A DNA stretch of 64,000 nucleotides from Halobacillus litoralis. Its GTDB lineage: Bacteria; Bacillota; Bacilli; Bacillales; Halobacillaceae. The number at the start of each line of letters is the position of its first letter. Within the stretch, counting starts at the first letter, position 1. The translations under genes were made by a program, and so were the position numbers. The stretch covers positions 2,807,001 to 2,871,000 of the forward strand of contig NZ_CP026118.1 in assembly GCF_004101865.1 (NCBI RefSeq). Reading direction: 5' to 3'. Under the pieces are notes generated by a model. The model worked only from the letters and a program-made list of their open reading frames with translations, was not told the origin of the DNA and made no database searches. This document shows positions 28,265 to 42,340 of the stretch, piece after piece.

Positions 28265-28477
28265 TAAGGGGTCGCTTCATTGATACTCACTGCGGGGTCT
28301 CGACTAGCTCCTTCTCCCGCGGGAGTCTCGTCATTTCAAAGCCACCCCTTCCAACATAGGATGAACGAACCTTGGATGGGTATATTTGTACTCCAATACG
28401 GTTCTCTTTCATAGGGAGCGCTCTTCACTAGAAGCACCGAAGTTGAGGTTTCCGTTCTCCACATAAAAGAAGGAAGG

Positions 28478-28556
28478 TACGGGAAATTGCGAGACTCCTA
28501 TGGGATGACAGGCATGTGGTGAGATCCTGCATGAGTTTCCCCGTTTCCCACGCCCC
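28478..28556. repeat. degenerate family A repeat
   Basis: ACGGGAAATTGCGAGACTCC near 28478 and CCCCGTTTCCCACGCCCC near 28539 form the arms, with GTGGTGAGATCC between. Parts of the core are missing compared with other copies. Confidence 0.65.
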
Positions 28557-28674
28557 TCACGATATGAGTTTCTCGAAATCGTTGTGTACTCTTTAATGGG
28601 TGATGAATAAGTCATGCTTAAGTGCTGGGATGATAGCACCTTTTATTCGCAAAAGCTCTTTACAAATAAAGATT

Positions 28675-29049
28675 GTTTCGAGTACCTTACAATTGTAAGG
28701 TGGCTGGGAAAACGGTGAGACTCCTCATTTGAAAGCGGAGGCGTCTTGATCAGCGGCGTATGGACTGGACTGAGCTGGAGGAGATAAAGGAAACACGAAG
28801 AACAAAGTGATTCGGTGTTGAGTTATCGTACAGAAGCGAGGGAAGTCTCACTAGCCGCTAGACGCTGGAGCTGGATAGCGCATGTATGGCTAACCTACTA
28901 TTTAGAGATTCTGCTAAATCCCATATAATAAACGGGATGAACATGATCGGTGAGATCCCGGAAGGCGAAGCCTGAGGAAGCTCACCACATGCCCACGGAA
29001 AGCGATCCGTTTTCCCAGCCACCATTTCCTTATACAAAAGTCTCGAAAC
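28675..29049. repeat. family A palindromic repeat interrupted by family B
   Basis: Outer arms GTTTCGAG (28675-28682) and CTCGAAAC near 29042-29049; inner arms GGTGGCTGGGAAAACGG (from 28699) and CCGTTTTCCCAGCCACC (to 29023) are complementary. A family B copy and some extra bases sit in the left half, right after GAGACTCCTC. Confidence 0.85.
28731..28881 (+). repeat. family B dispersed repeat, copy 2
   Basis: Matches the reverse complement of 15818-15967 from GAAAGCGGAGGC to GGAGCTGGATAGCGC at about nine of ten positions by eye. Like copy 1 it lies inside a family A element and points inward in a comparable place. Confidence 0.85.
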
Positions 29050-29110
29050 TAAATTTTCCTGATACGGAGCTTTTATTGGAGGAGAATGGTTGGGGGTCAT
29101 TGTTGTGGGT

Positions 29111-29139
29111 TGCAGTAGTGTCTCTTTTTCAGTACAATT
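29111..29139 (+). promoter_or_regulatory. sigma-A promoter for upp-mnaA
   Basis: TTGCAG at 29111-29116, 17-base spacer, TACAAT at 29134-29139, 35 bases before the upp start and just outside the repeat. Confidence 0.6.
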
Positions 29140-29174
29140 TAAAGGATGTAAACTTTGAGAAGGAGTGATTGGCA

Positions 29175-29807
29175 ATGGCAAACGTTTATGTACTGGATCA
29201 TCCCTTGATTCAACACAAATTGACGTACATACGTAAAAAAGAAACAGGAACGAAAGATTTCCGTGAGTTAGTGGACGAAGTAGCTGCATTGATGGCTTTT
29301 GAAATTACACGTGACCTTCCTCTAGAAGAAGTCGAAATCGACACACCTGTGGTAGAAAATGCGAAAGCGAAAGTGCTGACAGGTAAAAAAATCGGACTCG
29401 TTCCTATCTTACGTGCTGGTCTTGGTATGGTAGACGGAATCATTCAGTTGATTCCTGCTGCAAAAATCGGGCACGTTGGCCTTTATCGTGATCCAGAGAC
29501 GTTAAAGCCGGTAGAGTATTATGTCAAACTTCCTAGTGATATTGAAGAGCGTGAACTGATCGTTATCGACCCGATGCTGGCGACAGGGGGATCAGCGAAT
29601 GAAGCCATCGAATCCTTGAAGAAACGTGGTGCTCGCCAAATCCGTTTAATGTGCCTTGTTGCTGCTCCAGAAGGTGTCGATGCTGTACAAGCAGAGCATC
29701 CGGACGTTGATATCTACTTAGCCGCTCTTGATGAAAAATTGAATGAAAAAGGATACATTGTACCTGGTTTAGGCGATGCGGGTGATCGCTTATATGGAAC
29801 GAAGTAA
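29175..29807 (+). CDS. upp: uracil phosphoribosyltransferase
   Basis: A 210-codon-range enzyme (209-210 residues) that makes UMP from uracil and PRPP in pyrimidine salvage. The PRPP loop is [17 protein letters not shown] near residues 130-146 and the uracil-binding C-terminus has [19 protein letters not shown] 29175 is preferred, with AGAAGGAG at good distance; TTG 29169 is two codons earlier. mnaA follows 40 bases downstream, probably in the same transcript. Confidence 0.96.
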   Translation: MANVYVLDHPLIQHKLTYIRKKETGTKDFRELVDEVAALMAFEITRDLPLEEVEIDTPVVENAKAKVLTGKKIGLVPILRAGLGMVDGIIQLIPAAKIGHVGLYRDPETLKPVEYYVKLPSDIEERELIVIDPMLATGGSANEAIESLKKRGARQIRLMCLVAAPEGVDAVQAEHPDVDIYLAALDEKLNEKGYIVPGLGDAGDRLYGTK

Positions 29808-29847
29808 AAAAATAGACTAGAACTTCCTCATTAAAGGAGGAGAATAC

Positions 29848-30996
29848 ATGAGTAATCGTATTAAAGTAATGACGATTTTCGGTACAAGACCAGAAGCGAT
29901 AAAAATGGCGCCGCTTGTATTGGAATTGAAAAAAAGGTCTGAGCAATTCGAGCCGATTGTTGCCGTTACAGCCCAGCATAGAGAAATGCTCGATCAAGTG
30001 TTATCTATTTTCGATATTGAACCAGATTATGATTTGAATATCATGAAAGCTCGTCAGTCTTTAGCACAAGTGACGACTCGTGCGTTAGAGGGTCTGGACG
30101 AAGTGATGAAAGAGACGGAACCTGATATCGTTCTCGTCCACGGTGACACAACAACAACATTTGCGGCTTCATTGGCAGCATACTATAACCAGATTCCTGT
30201 CGGTCATGTTGAAGCTGGTTTGCGTACGTGGAATAAATATTCGCCTTACCCGGAAGAGATGAACCGTCAGTTGACGGGGGTCATGGCTGATCTGCATTTC
30301 GCACCTACCAACAAGTCACGTGACAACTTAGTTGCTGAAAATAAATCGGAAGACCATATCTTCGTAACTGGAAATACAGCAATCGATGCTCTGCAAACGA
30401 CGGTGGATGACAGCTACACTTCCGACGTTTTGGCAGAAGTCGATGGAAAACGACTAGTTTTGATGACTGCTCACCGGCGGGAAAACCTTGGTAATAACAT
30501 GCAGCAGATGTTCCGTGCAATCAAACGTCTTGTGGAAGAACATGAAGAGATACAGGTCGTTTATCCTGTTCATTTGAATCCTGTGGTCAAAGAAACAGCA
30601 GATGAGATTCTTGGGAATGATGAACGTATTAAATTGATCGACCCACTTGACGTCATCGATTTTCATAACTTTGCTGCAAGAGCACACTTGATATTGACGG
30701 ATTCTGGCGGGGTACAAGAGGAGGCTCCTTCTCTCGGAGTGCCTGTCCTTGTCCTTCGCGATACAACAGAGCGTCCGGAAGGTATCGAGGCAGGAACATT
30801 GAAGCTTGCGGGAACGGAAGAAGACCATATTTTCCATTTAGCACATGAGTTGCTATCAGATGAAAGTAAGCATGAAGCTATGGCAAAAGCTTCGAATCCT
30901 TATGGAGATGGTCAAGCTTCCGCACGTATCGCTGAAGCCATCCGCTATTTCTTTGGACATCGGGAAGACAAACCTGCGCCATTTGAAATTGAATGA
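29848..30996 (+). CDS. mnaA: UDP-N-acetylglucosamine 2-epimerase (non-hydrolysing)
   Basis: A 382-residue GT-B fold enzyme interconverting UDP-GlcNAc and UDP-ManNAc, which supplies ManNAc for teichoic-acid linkage units and other wall polymers. Typical segments: VMTIFGTRPEAIKMAPL at the N-terminus, VHGDTTTTFAASLAAYY, VGHVEAGLRTWNKYSPYPEE, MTAHRRENLG and DSGGVQEEAPSLGVPVLVLR. AAAGGAGGAG SD before ATG 29848. Same neighbour (upp) as in B. subtilis. Confidence 0.94.
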   Translation: MSNRIKVMTIFGTRPEAIKMAPLVLELKKRSEQFEPIVAVTAQHREMLDQVLSIFDIEPDYDLNIMKARQSLAQVTTRALEGLDEVMKETEPDIVLVHGDTTTTFAASLAAYYNQIPVGHVEAGLRTWNKYSPYPEEMNRQLTGVMADLHFAPTNKSRDNLVAENKSEDHIFVTGNTAIDALQTTVDDSYTSDVLAEVDGKRLVLMTAHRRENLGNNMQQMFRAIKRLVEEHEEIQVVYPVHLNPVVKETADEILGNDERIKLIDPLDVIDFHNFAARAHLILTDSGGVQEEAPSLGVPVLVLRDTTERPEGIEAGTLKLAGTEEDHIFHLAHELLSDESKHEAMAKASNPYGDGQASARIAEAIRYFFGHREDKPAPFEIE

Positions 30997-31002
30997 ATGA
31001 GT

Positions 31003-31035
31003 AAAGACTGGGCTCTTGGAGCTCAGTCTTTTTTT
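31003..31035 (+). terminator. intrinsic terminator of upp-mnaA
   Basis: AAAGACTGGGCTC pairs with GAGCTCAGTCTTT around TTG, followed by T-run. Confidence 0.9.
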
Positions 31036-31203
31036 GAATGAATTCATAAAAGCCGACGGTGAGTATGGAGCCTTCCAACATTTCTCCCACTTCTTCTTTT
31101 ACCCTCCTTTCCTTTTTTGAGTAATCCTATCAGCAAATATTTTTCACCTTTAGTATAAACACATTACACTGACAGAAGATAAAAGAAAAAGGAGCGCTGT
31201 TTG

Positions 31204-33366
31204 ATGAGGTTTTATATTTCTATCTTCTTAACTTTTGTCATACTTTCAGGATTTAGTGCTCCTCCAACACCTGCAGCACCGGAAGAAGAAGTAACGATCA
31301 TCGTAGAGCTGAAAGAAGATACTGCCCCGTTTATTTCAGAGTTGAAAAGAAGGTTACCTCGTCTTGAAGTAGTGGCTGAATACGATACGATTTTTAATGG
31401 AATTGCCATACGCGGTACAGCCGAGGAACTGGAAAAATTAGTGCGAATGGATAACGTCGTCAATCAGTACCCTGTTCAAACATACAGATCACTCGGTGAA
31501 AAGCCTCTGAGTTTCACAACGGAAGATATTCGTAATCGAATTCAGTCTCCTTATACAGGAGAAGGGATAAAGGTCGGAATCATTGATACAGGTATTGATT
31601 ATACACATCCAGATTTAGAAGCCAATTATAGCGGTGGATTTGATACGGTCGATTTTGACGAAAATCCAATGGAGACAGAAGGGGAAGGAAAAACTGTACA
31701 CGGAACCCATGTAGCTGGAGTTATCGGAGCGAATGGGGAAATGGAGGGAATTGCTCCTGAGGCAGAACTATTTGCCTATCGAGCTCTTGGACCCGGCGGC
31801 GTAGGTTCCTCTGTGCAAGTGATAGCGGCTTTAGAAGAAGCGGTGAAACAAGGAATGGACGTGATCAATCTATCCCTCGGTAATGACGTGAACGGACCGG
31901 ATTGGCCTACCACTCATGCCGTAAACAAAGCTGTAGAGTTAGGGGTGGTTGTGGTTGTGGCAGCAGGAAACTCTGGCCCTGATTCCTGGACTGTCGGTTC
32001 CCCGGCTACATCATCAGATGCTATCACTGTAGGAGCTTCAGCTTTATCAATGAAAGCACCTATATTAAAAGTACCAGGAGAAAGAAGTAAGGTCGCTGTC
32101 CAAGTGTTATCTGGTTCACAGAAGTGGAAACTGGATAAAAAGTATCCTATTGAATATGTGGGCACAGGAGAAAAGGATCTCGAAAATGTTTCAGGCAAAA
32201 TTGCTTTGTTTGAAAGAGGAGGGATTCCTTTCAGTCAAAAAGCTTTGCGAGCCTATAAAGCAGGAGCGAAAGGTGTGCTCATTGCTAACAATGAAAAAGG
32301 GATGTTTTATGGAGGATTGGATGGTCTGAACCTGCCGATTCCCGTTGGTGCGATTTCGCAAGAAGCTGGAAAGTGGTTGGTGGAGAAAGCGGTCCAGCAA
32401 AATCAATGGATAGAGACAGTGCAAGAATCCTTAGGTGATCAAGTGGCGCCTTTCAGCTCACGCGGTCCTGTGACCACCAGTTGGGAAATCAAACCTGACC
32501 TCCTTGCACCTGGGGTGGATATCATGAGTACTGTGCCGGGGGGATACCAGGCACTTCAAGGGACAAGCATGGCGGCTCCCCACGTGGCGGGAGTTGCGGC
32601 ACTGATGAAAGAAGCGCACCCTGATTGGAATGCGGAACAAGTGAAAAACGCACTAACAACATCGGCACAACTGATTTATAATAAGGAAACCCCTTTTCCT
32701 CCAACCCAGCAGGGGGCTGGCTTTATCGATGTCAATAAAGCTCTTGACCCTGAGATTGTAATTAGTGCAGCTCCACTTTCTTTCGGGAAAGCAGACGATA
32801 CTTTCTTCAGAAAGAAGCTCTCATTTAAAGTAGAAAACCTATCAGATGAACCTGTCCAATTGCAGATGGAAAGACCGAAATCCGAAAACGGGGAATCATG
32901 GACAGTACCGATGACGATGGAAATTCCACCAGGGAAGTCTGAAGAGGCAGACGTGGAGTTGCGTTTGAATAATGCGTTTTTAGAAGAGGGAATCCACGAA
33001 GGATACTTGACTCTTAAAGGGGATACTGATTATCAACTGCCATATGTCTATGTAAAAGAGCGTTCTGACTATAATAAGGTCTCAGGCTTTGAGCTGACTC
33101 AAAATTGGAATGATGAAAAGGGGGGCATGTATCGTTTTCACCTTGCTGAACAGGTGGAAAAAGTGACGATTGACTTATATCGCTCTGGGACATTGTTGAA
33201 TATTGGGACGATTGCAGAAATTGATCAACCTCGACCTGGAATGATAGAAGGGGGAGCCGGGTTGAAAAATCTTGACCTGAAGGGGGCTTACCTGGCAGTT
33301 GTTACTGTTAATTCCAATGAGGGATCTGATAGCTATTCTTTCCCAGTTTATATAGAAGGAGAATAA
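31204..33366 (+). CDS. secreted Vpr-like subtilisin-family serine protease
   Basis: A 720-residue exported S8 protease. Signal peptide at 1-22 or so; an I9-type propeptide at about 28-95 (VTIIVELKEDTAPFISELKR); catalytic domain with D128 (IIDTGIDYTHPD), H166 (HGTHVAG) and S455 (GTSMAAPHVAGVAAL). A PA domain at about 300-390 (GKIALFERGGIPFSQKAL; AGAKGVLIANN) is inserted before the Ser, as in Vpr. After about 510 comes a C-terminal beta-rich extension of about 200 residues. ATG 31204 has AAAAAGGAG upstream; TTG 31201 is adjacent. Role: extracellular protein degradation. Not part of this locus in B. subtilis, so an accessory gene here. Confidence 0.92.
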   Translation: MRFYISIFLTFVILSGFSAPPTPAAPEEEVTIIVELKEDTAPFISELKRRLPRLEVVAEYDTIFNGIAIRGTAEELEKLVRMDNVVNQYPVQTYRSLGEKPLSFTTEDIRNRIQSPYTGEGIKVGIIDTGIDYTHPDLEANYSGGFDTVDFDENPMETEGEGKTVHGTHVAGVIGANGEMEGIAPEAELFAYRALGPGGVGSSVQVIAALEEAVKQGMDVINLSLGNDVNGPDWPTTHAVNKAVELGVVVVVAAGNSGPDSWTVGSPATSSDAITVGASALSMKAPILKVPGERSKVAVQVLSGSQKWKLDKKYPIEYVGTGEKDLENVSGKIALFERGGIPFSQKALRAYKAGAKGVLIANNEKGMFYGGLDGLNLPIPVGAISQEAGKWLVEKAVQQNQWIETVQESLGDQVAPFSSRGPVTTSWEIKPDLLAPGVDIMSTVPGGYQALQGTSMAAPHVAGVAALMKEAHPDWNAEQVKNALTTSAQLIYNKETPFPPTQQGAGFIDVNKALDPEIVISAAPLSFGKADDTFFRKKLSFKVENLSDEPVQLQMERPKSENGESWTVPMTMEIPPGKSEEADVELRLNNAFLEEGIHEGYLTLKGDTDYQLPYVYVKERSDYNKVSGFELTQNWNDEKGGMYRFHLAEQVEKVTIDLYRSGTLLNIGTIAEIDQPRPGMIEGGAGLKNLDLKGAYLAVVTVNSNEGSDSYSFPVYIEGE

Positions 33367-33377
33367 ATAGAAATGAA

Positions 33378-33412
33378 AGCATCGCTCTTGGTTAAAAGGC
33401 GGTGCTGTTTTT
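33378..33412 (+). terminator. intrinsic terminator of the protease gene
   Basis: AGCATCGC pairs with GCGGTGCT (one G-T pair), followed by a T-run. Confidence 0.75.
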
Positions 33413-33635
33413 ATTTGTAGCTCTATTAAGTGCTTTTTTTAATAAGTTTTTCGCCAAATCAGACAGAAGAACTTTTCAGCGGCACAAAAAGTTAAATAAT
33501 GGAACACAACCCATTATTTTGAATGAAGAAAGGCTGGATTTTTCTAGTGAAATACATGTTTTATGTGAAAGGTAAAATTGTGACAAAAATGTGATCGAAT
33601 TTTGTCATCCATTTGTACTTTTGCTCACAAACTCA

Positions 33636-33664
33636 TTGACATCAAACCACCCCTAATGTATTCT
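33636..33664 (+). promoter_or_regulatory. sigma-A promoter of the atp operon
   Basis: Perfect TTGACA at 33636-33641, 17-base spacer, TATTCT at 33659-33664; about 80 bases before atpZ. Confidence 0.7.
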
Positions 33665-33745
33665 TACATAGTGTGGAATGATAAGGTTTTCATCAGTGAC
33701 AGCAAAGGTTTCAACCCTTTTTTATTTGTCAAGAAAGGTCAAGTC

Positions 33746-33964
33746 ATGAAACGAACCAAACCACCTTTTCAAGCAATGGCTTTAACGAGCAGCATCGCTT
33801 CCCAACTTGCTGGCGGACCACTTGCCGGCGCATTTCTGGGGAAATGGATTGATGGTCATTATTCCACCGGACCCACATTCTTAATCATTGGAATTTTCCT
33901 CGGGTTAGGTGCAGGTACATATGGAACTATTCATTTAGTACGGACGTACACGGGAGACGATTAA
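33746..33964 (+). CDS. atpZ: AtpZ/AtpI-family small membrane protein
   Basis: A 72-residue protein with two hydrophobic helices (about 12-30 and 41-64) and the family pattern LAGGPLAGAFLGKWIDGHYSTGPTF. AtpZ and AtpI together assist assembly or Mg2+ supply of the F-type ATP synthase in alkaliphilic Bacillus. ATG 33746 has AAGAAAGG at proper distance; the frame is open for 48 more codons upstream, but those contain the promoter. First gene of the atp operon, 1 base before atpI. Confidence 0.85.
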   Translation: MKRTKPPFQAMALTSSIASQLAGGPLAGAFLGKWIDGHYSTGPTFLIIGIFLGLGAGTYGTIHLVRTYTGDD

Positions 33965-33965
33965 C

Positions 33966-34334
33966 ATGGAGACATATCAGCATATGATGGCCCGTCAACG
34001 AAAATGGATGTTCTATCTTCTGGCTTTATTAGTACTTGGTTGGGGCATCACCCCTTGGCAGCCAATTTTCCTCGGACTTCTGCTAGGAAGTGCATTAAGC
34101 TTTTACAACCTCTGGCTTATGCAACGGAAAATCCGCAAGCTTGGAGAAGCTTCTGCAGAGAGCCGCTCTGTAAGAGGAATTGGTACTTTTACGCGATTGG
34201 CTTCCGGTGCTTTAGCCGTAGTCATTGCCCTTCAGTTTGAAGAATATTTCCATTTAATTTCAGTAGTATTGGGCTTAATGGCAGCCTATTTTGTCATTTT
34301 AATAGATTATCTGTTCAATAAATCAACAGTTTAG
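33966..34334 (+). CDS. atpI: ATP synthase protein I
   Basis: A 122-residue membrane protein with four predicted helices (WMFYLLALLVLGWGI; FLGLLLGSALSFYNLWLM; LASGALAVVIALQF; ISVVLGLMAAYFVILIDYLF). AtpI is a non-structural assembly factor of the Fo c-ring. It sits in the standard first position of the ATP synthase operon, directly after atpZ and 24 bases before atpB. No catalytic residues are expected. Confidence 0.9.
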   Translation: METYQHMMARQRKWMFYLLALLVLGWGITPWQPIFLGLLLGSALSFYNLWLMQRKIRKLGEASAESRSVRGIGTFTRLASGALAVVIALQFEEYFHLISVVLGLMAAYFVILIDYLFNKSTV

Positions 34335-34349
34335 CATGATGGAAGGTAG

Positions 34350-35081
<732 letters not shown>

Positions 35082-35086
35082 TATAA

Positions 35087-35344
<258 letters not shown>

Positions 35345-35365
35345 CAAGGAAGAGCGAATACGCTT

Positions 35366-35400
35366 ATGGCGAAGTTCAACTCCATCGATCTTCGCCTTTC
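35366..35400 (+). terminator. terminator-like hairpin between atpE and atpF
   Basis: GGCGAAG (35368-35374) pairs with CTTCGCC (35390-35396), then TTTCCTTT. A second weaker hairpin with GCTGT/ACAGC lies near 35458-35472. Partial termination here could raise subunit c output relative to downstream subunits. Confidence 0.5.
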
Positions 35401-35573
35401 CTTTACCTTACGAAAACTTTATACCCGTGAGTCATGGTAAGAAAACTTCGACGGAAGCTGTTTTTACAGCGGAAGCCGGGTTTTTCGCTTGTCTAGCTGT
35501 ATTGTTTATCGCGAATAGACGCTCTATATAAGTGAAAGCCTGTTATGAGATGGTGTGGAGAGGAGTGAAAACT

Positions 35574-36095
35574 GTGCAAGGATTTACAGAGAGTATGGTC
35601 CTCGGAGCTGGAGGACTTAACATAGGTGACATGATCATTCAACTCGTTTTTTTCCTTGGTCTACTGGCCCTTTTAGGTAAGTTTGCTTGGGGACCATTGA
35701 TGAATATGATGAAAGAACGTGAAGATTACGTAGCTAATGAAATCAACACGGCTGAGAAAAGTCGCGAAGAAGCTCAACGTATGCAACGCGAAGCCTCTGA
35801 GGAATTGAAATCAACACGTCAAGATGCACAGAATATCATCGAGGATGCCCGTAAAACGGCAGGCCAGCAAGAAAGGGATATTCTGGAAAATGCTAAAGCA
35901 GAATCAGAACGTATCAAAGAGTCTGCTCGTCAGGAAATTGAACAGGAGAAAGAAAAAGCAGTACAAGCCCTTAAAGACCAAGTGGCATCCATGTCTGTCA
36001 TGATTGCTTCGAAAGTGATTGAAAAAGAACTTTCTCAAAAAGATCAAGAGGCATTGATCAATCAGTATATCGATAAGGCAGGCGAAGATCGATGA
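35574..36095 (+). CDS. atpF: ATP synthase Fo subunit b
   Basis: A 173-residue peripheral-stalk subunit: one N-terminal membrane helix ([20 protein letters not shown], about 19-38) then a long charged right-handed coiled coil to the end. GTG 35574 is chosen because AGAGGAG precedes it at good spacing and the length matches B. subtilis (170). The upstream GTG at 35532 would add 14 untypical residues. The stop overlaps the atpH start by 4 bases. Confidence 0.94.
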   Translation: MQGFTESMVLGAGGLNIGDMIIQLVFFLGLLALLGKFAWGPLMNMMKEREDYVANEINTAEKSREEAQRMQREASEELKSTRQDAQNIIEDARKTAGQQERDILENAKAESERIKESARQEIEQEKEKAVQALKDQVASMSVMIASKVIEKELSQKDQEALINQYIDKAGEDR

Positions 36096-36640
36096 GCCAG
36101 TCTATCATTGCCAAACGCTATGCTGATGCCCTTTTCCAACTGGGAAAAGAAAGATCGAAATTAGATCAATTTGAAACTGAACTACTAACTTTACGTGAAG
36201 TTTATCGTGATAACAACAAAATCGTCTCTTTCCTGAAGCACCCTCGTGTATCTGTAGATCAGAAGAAGAAAGTCATGACGGATTCTTTTCAGTCATTCTC
36301 TGAAGAGATCGTAAATACACTGAAACTCCTGGTCGAGAGACACCGTGAAGATATTATCGCAGATATGATCCAGCATTATATCGGGATGATGAATGATGCA
36401 AAAGGAATTGCAGATGCGGATGTTTACTCCGTCCGCGAACTTTCGGAAGCAGAGAAACAACGTCTTTCAGAAACATTCGCACCTAAGGTCGGTAAACAAT
36501 CCTTGAACCTGACGAATATCGTAGATTCTTCCATCCTCGGCGGCATTCGATTGAGGGTGGGTAACCGTATATTTGATGGTTCTGTCAGTGGAAAGCTTCG
36601 CCGCATAGAGCGCGAGCTAGTTTCTACGAACAAAAGATGA
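36092..36640 (+). CDS. atpH: ATP synthase F1 subunit delta
   Basis: A 182-residue stalk subunit linking b2 to the top of alpha3beta3. It begins [16 protein letters not shown], the delta/OSCP signature, and ends with the conserved [20 protein letters not shown] and a Lys/Arg-rich tail. The ATG overlaps the atpF stop (ATGA), implying coupled translation; atpA starts 15 bases further on. Confidence 0.96.
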   Translation: MSQSIIAKRYADALFQLGKERSKLDQFETELLTLREVYRDNNKIVSFLKHPRVSVDQKKKVMTDSFQSFSEEIVNTLKLLVERHREDIIADMIQHYIGMMNDAKGIADADVYSVRELSEAEKQRLSETFAPKVGKQSLNLTNIVDSSILGGIRLRVGNRIFDGSVSGKLRRIERELVSTNKR

Positions 36641-36649
36641 TAGGGGTGA

Positions 36650-38164
<1,515 letters not shown>

Positions 38165-38191
38165 ATGAATCATAGCTGGAAAGGGTGGTGA

Positions 38192-40516
<2,325 letters not shown>

Positions 40517-40530
40517 ACAGTTCAATGACT

Positions 40531-40998
<468 letters not shown>

Positions 40999-41001
<3 letters not shown>

Positions 41002-41031
41002 ACTGCTTTCATCTTGAGAGCAGTTTTTTTG
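40999..41031 (+). terminator. intrinsic terminator of the atp operon
   Basis: AACTGCT pairs with AGCAGTT, followed by T7; it includes the atpC stop. Confidence 0.88.
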
Positions 41032-41253
41032 TGAAAATTATGACATGATAAGAGTTTGGTTAATCAACGAACTTTATCATCCTCGAATCGTCAGCAAACG
41101 CTGGGTTTAAAAGTCAAAATGAAGGGAATCCATCTTTATTGCTCGGGAAATGAAGCGGAATATTCCTTCTTTTGTCGTCTGTTGGTTCCTTCTGCGAACA
41201 AAGTTTGACGTAAAGAAGGACATGTCGACAAACAGTAGAAAGGAGTGATCGTT

Positions 41254-41487
41254 TTGGAACAATACTTTGCTGAAGAAGCTTTGCTTAGTATGACATCACA
41301 TTTGATTTTCATTGTCATAACATGGAGGGTTTTGCAATCGGTCAACTTTGATGCTTTTTTCAAAAAAGATCGGGTATTTGAGGCCAGGGCTTTAATTATT
41401 ATGATTACCATCGCATTAGGTACAGCGGTCAGTAACTTCTTTTTAGAGTTCATATCATGGTCGAACAGTCTTGTCTATTTGTTTTAG
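41254..41487 (+). CDS. ywzB: DUF1146 membrane protein YwzB
   Basis: A 77-residue protein with two membrane helices (MTSHLIFIVITWRVLQSV and LIIMITIALGTAVSNFFLEF) and the DUF1146 pattern VNFDAFFKK...ARALI. Function unknown; the family sits between atpC and ywmB/murAA in Bacillaceae. TTG 41254 is 9 bases after AAAGGAG and is preferred over GTG 41245, which overlaps the SD. The 250 bases before it hold no other gene. Confidence 0.85.
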   Translation: MEQYFAEEALLSMTSHLIFIVITWRVLQSVNFDAFFKKDRVFEARALIIMITIALGTAVSNFFLEFISWSNSLVYLF

Positions 41488-41595
41488 CACCATACATGTG
41501 TGAAATTGTCTAATGTTGTTAGGAATTGTATCGTATGATTGTTGTCTTCTCAGGCCAAACTTATAGTAAGTCAATGCTTGGGGAGGCATTTAAAG

Positions 41596-42306
41596 ATGAA
41601 AAGTATGTTTGCTGGAATTATCGCTTTACTTATTATAGGAACAGGTGCTTATCCACAGGAAATGACAGAAATTCAAGAAGTCATTATGGAGTTTTCGTCA
41701 TTTGCTGCGGATAAGCAGCTAGATGTGAATGAGTGGACGATCACAATGAAAGAAAAAACGACACCAGAAGAAGCAGAAAGAATCAAAGCAGATATGACGA
41801 TGCTTTTTGAACGACCAATTATTCAAAAAGAAATAATGACAAACGCGACAAAATATACAATTACGGACAGTCAAAAAAACAAAAATTTCGTCGAAACTTA
41901 TATATTGATCTATCCTACAAATAAGAAGAGCAGTACAGAAATGGTTTACACCGTGCAAGGTCAGGGAAAACCTTCATTAAGTAAACATGATACAAAAATT
42001 GTAAATGAAGTGAAAAGTCGATTTTTCTCGAAAAATGTCACTATTTTCTCTTGTCTTAAGGCGACATATAGTGGTATTATGAATGATGTTTTAGTCTATG
42101 AAAAATTCGAACAAGCATTCAATATTACAACAATAAATGAAATCGACGACGAAAACGGTTGGACTAGCAGATCCGGCTATACAAATCAATGGGGTAATAC
42201 CTTGCCAGTAGGGGATCAAACTGTGAATGTTCAGTTTGCTACAAGAACTTTGGGCGGGGAGACAACCATCACTATTGGCACACCCATTATTACTGCTGAA
42301 TATTAA
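41596..42306 (+). CDS. ywmB: YwmB family secreted protein
   Basis: A 236-residue protein with an N-terminal signal or anchor (MFAGIIALLIIGTGAYP) and the YwmB domain (VNEWTITMKEKTTPEEAERI; NAFNITTINEIDDENGW-like region), a TATA-box-binding-protein-like fold of unknown role found in spore formers next to murAA. ATG 41596 follows TTGGGGAGG; the frame extends 19 codons upstream into the SD region and is not used. It may share a transcript with murAA and spoIID. Confidence 0.85.
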   Translation: MKSMFAGIIALLIIGTGAYPQEMTEIQEVIMEFSSFAADKQLDVNEWTITMKEKTTPEEAERIKADMTMLFERPIIQKEIMTNATKYTITDSQKNKNFVETYILIYPTNKKSSTEMVYTVQGQGKPSLSKHDTKIVNEVKSRFFSKNVTIFSCLKATYSGIMNDVLVYEKFEQAFNITTINEIDDENGWTSRSGYTNQWGNTLPVGDQTVNVQFATRTLGGETTITIGTPIITAEY

Positions 42307-42340
42307 TAATAGTGAATATGGACGCGGAGGAGAATGAACC

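Larger units (their letters stand above)
26864..28279 (-). mobile_element. IS3-family insertion sequence, about 1416 bp
   Basis: Two overlapping minus-strand frames, orfA and orfB, encode a helix-turn-helix protein and a DDE transposase. Terminal inverted repeats of about 26 bases begin TG at each end, share GACCCC and TTGGACAC blocks (18 of 26 matches by eye), and are flanked by a 3-bp direct repeat TTG (26861-26863 and 28280-28282), as usual for IS3. Both frames are intact, so the copy could be active. Confidence 0.92.
26803..28348. repeat. family A palindromic repeat split by an IS element
   Basis: GGGGTGGCTTTGAAA (26803-26817) and TTTCAAAGCCACCCC (28334-28348) are perfect 15-base complements at the two ends of a family A copy. 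Core pieces such as CTGCGGGGGAA, CAAGCCTCCTCG, GGGGTCTCG and CCGCGGGAGTCTCG lie on either side of the IS. Removing the IS and one TTG restores a continuous element. Confidence 0.85.

Noticed and set aside
28950..29168. 72-codon frame before upp
   Set aside because: Lies in a family A repeat and ends at the upp start; no family pattern.
30878..31090. Minus-strand 70-codon frame with a distant AAAGGAGG
   Set aside because: Overlaps the end of mnaA and its terminator; SD spacing is poor and the sequence is not protein-like.
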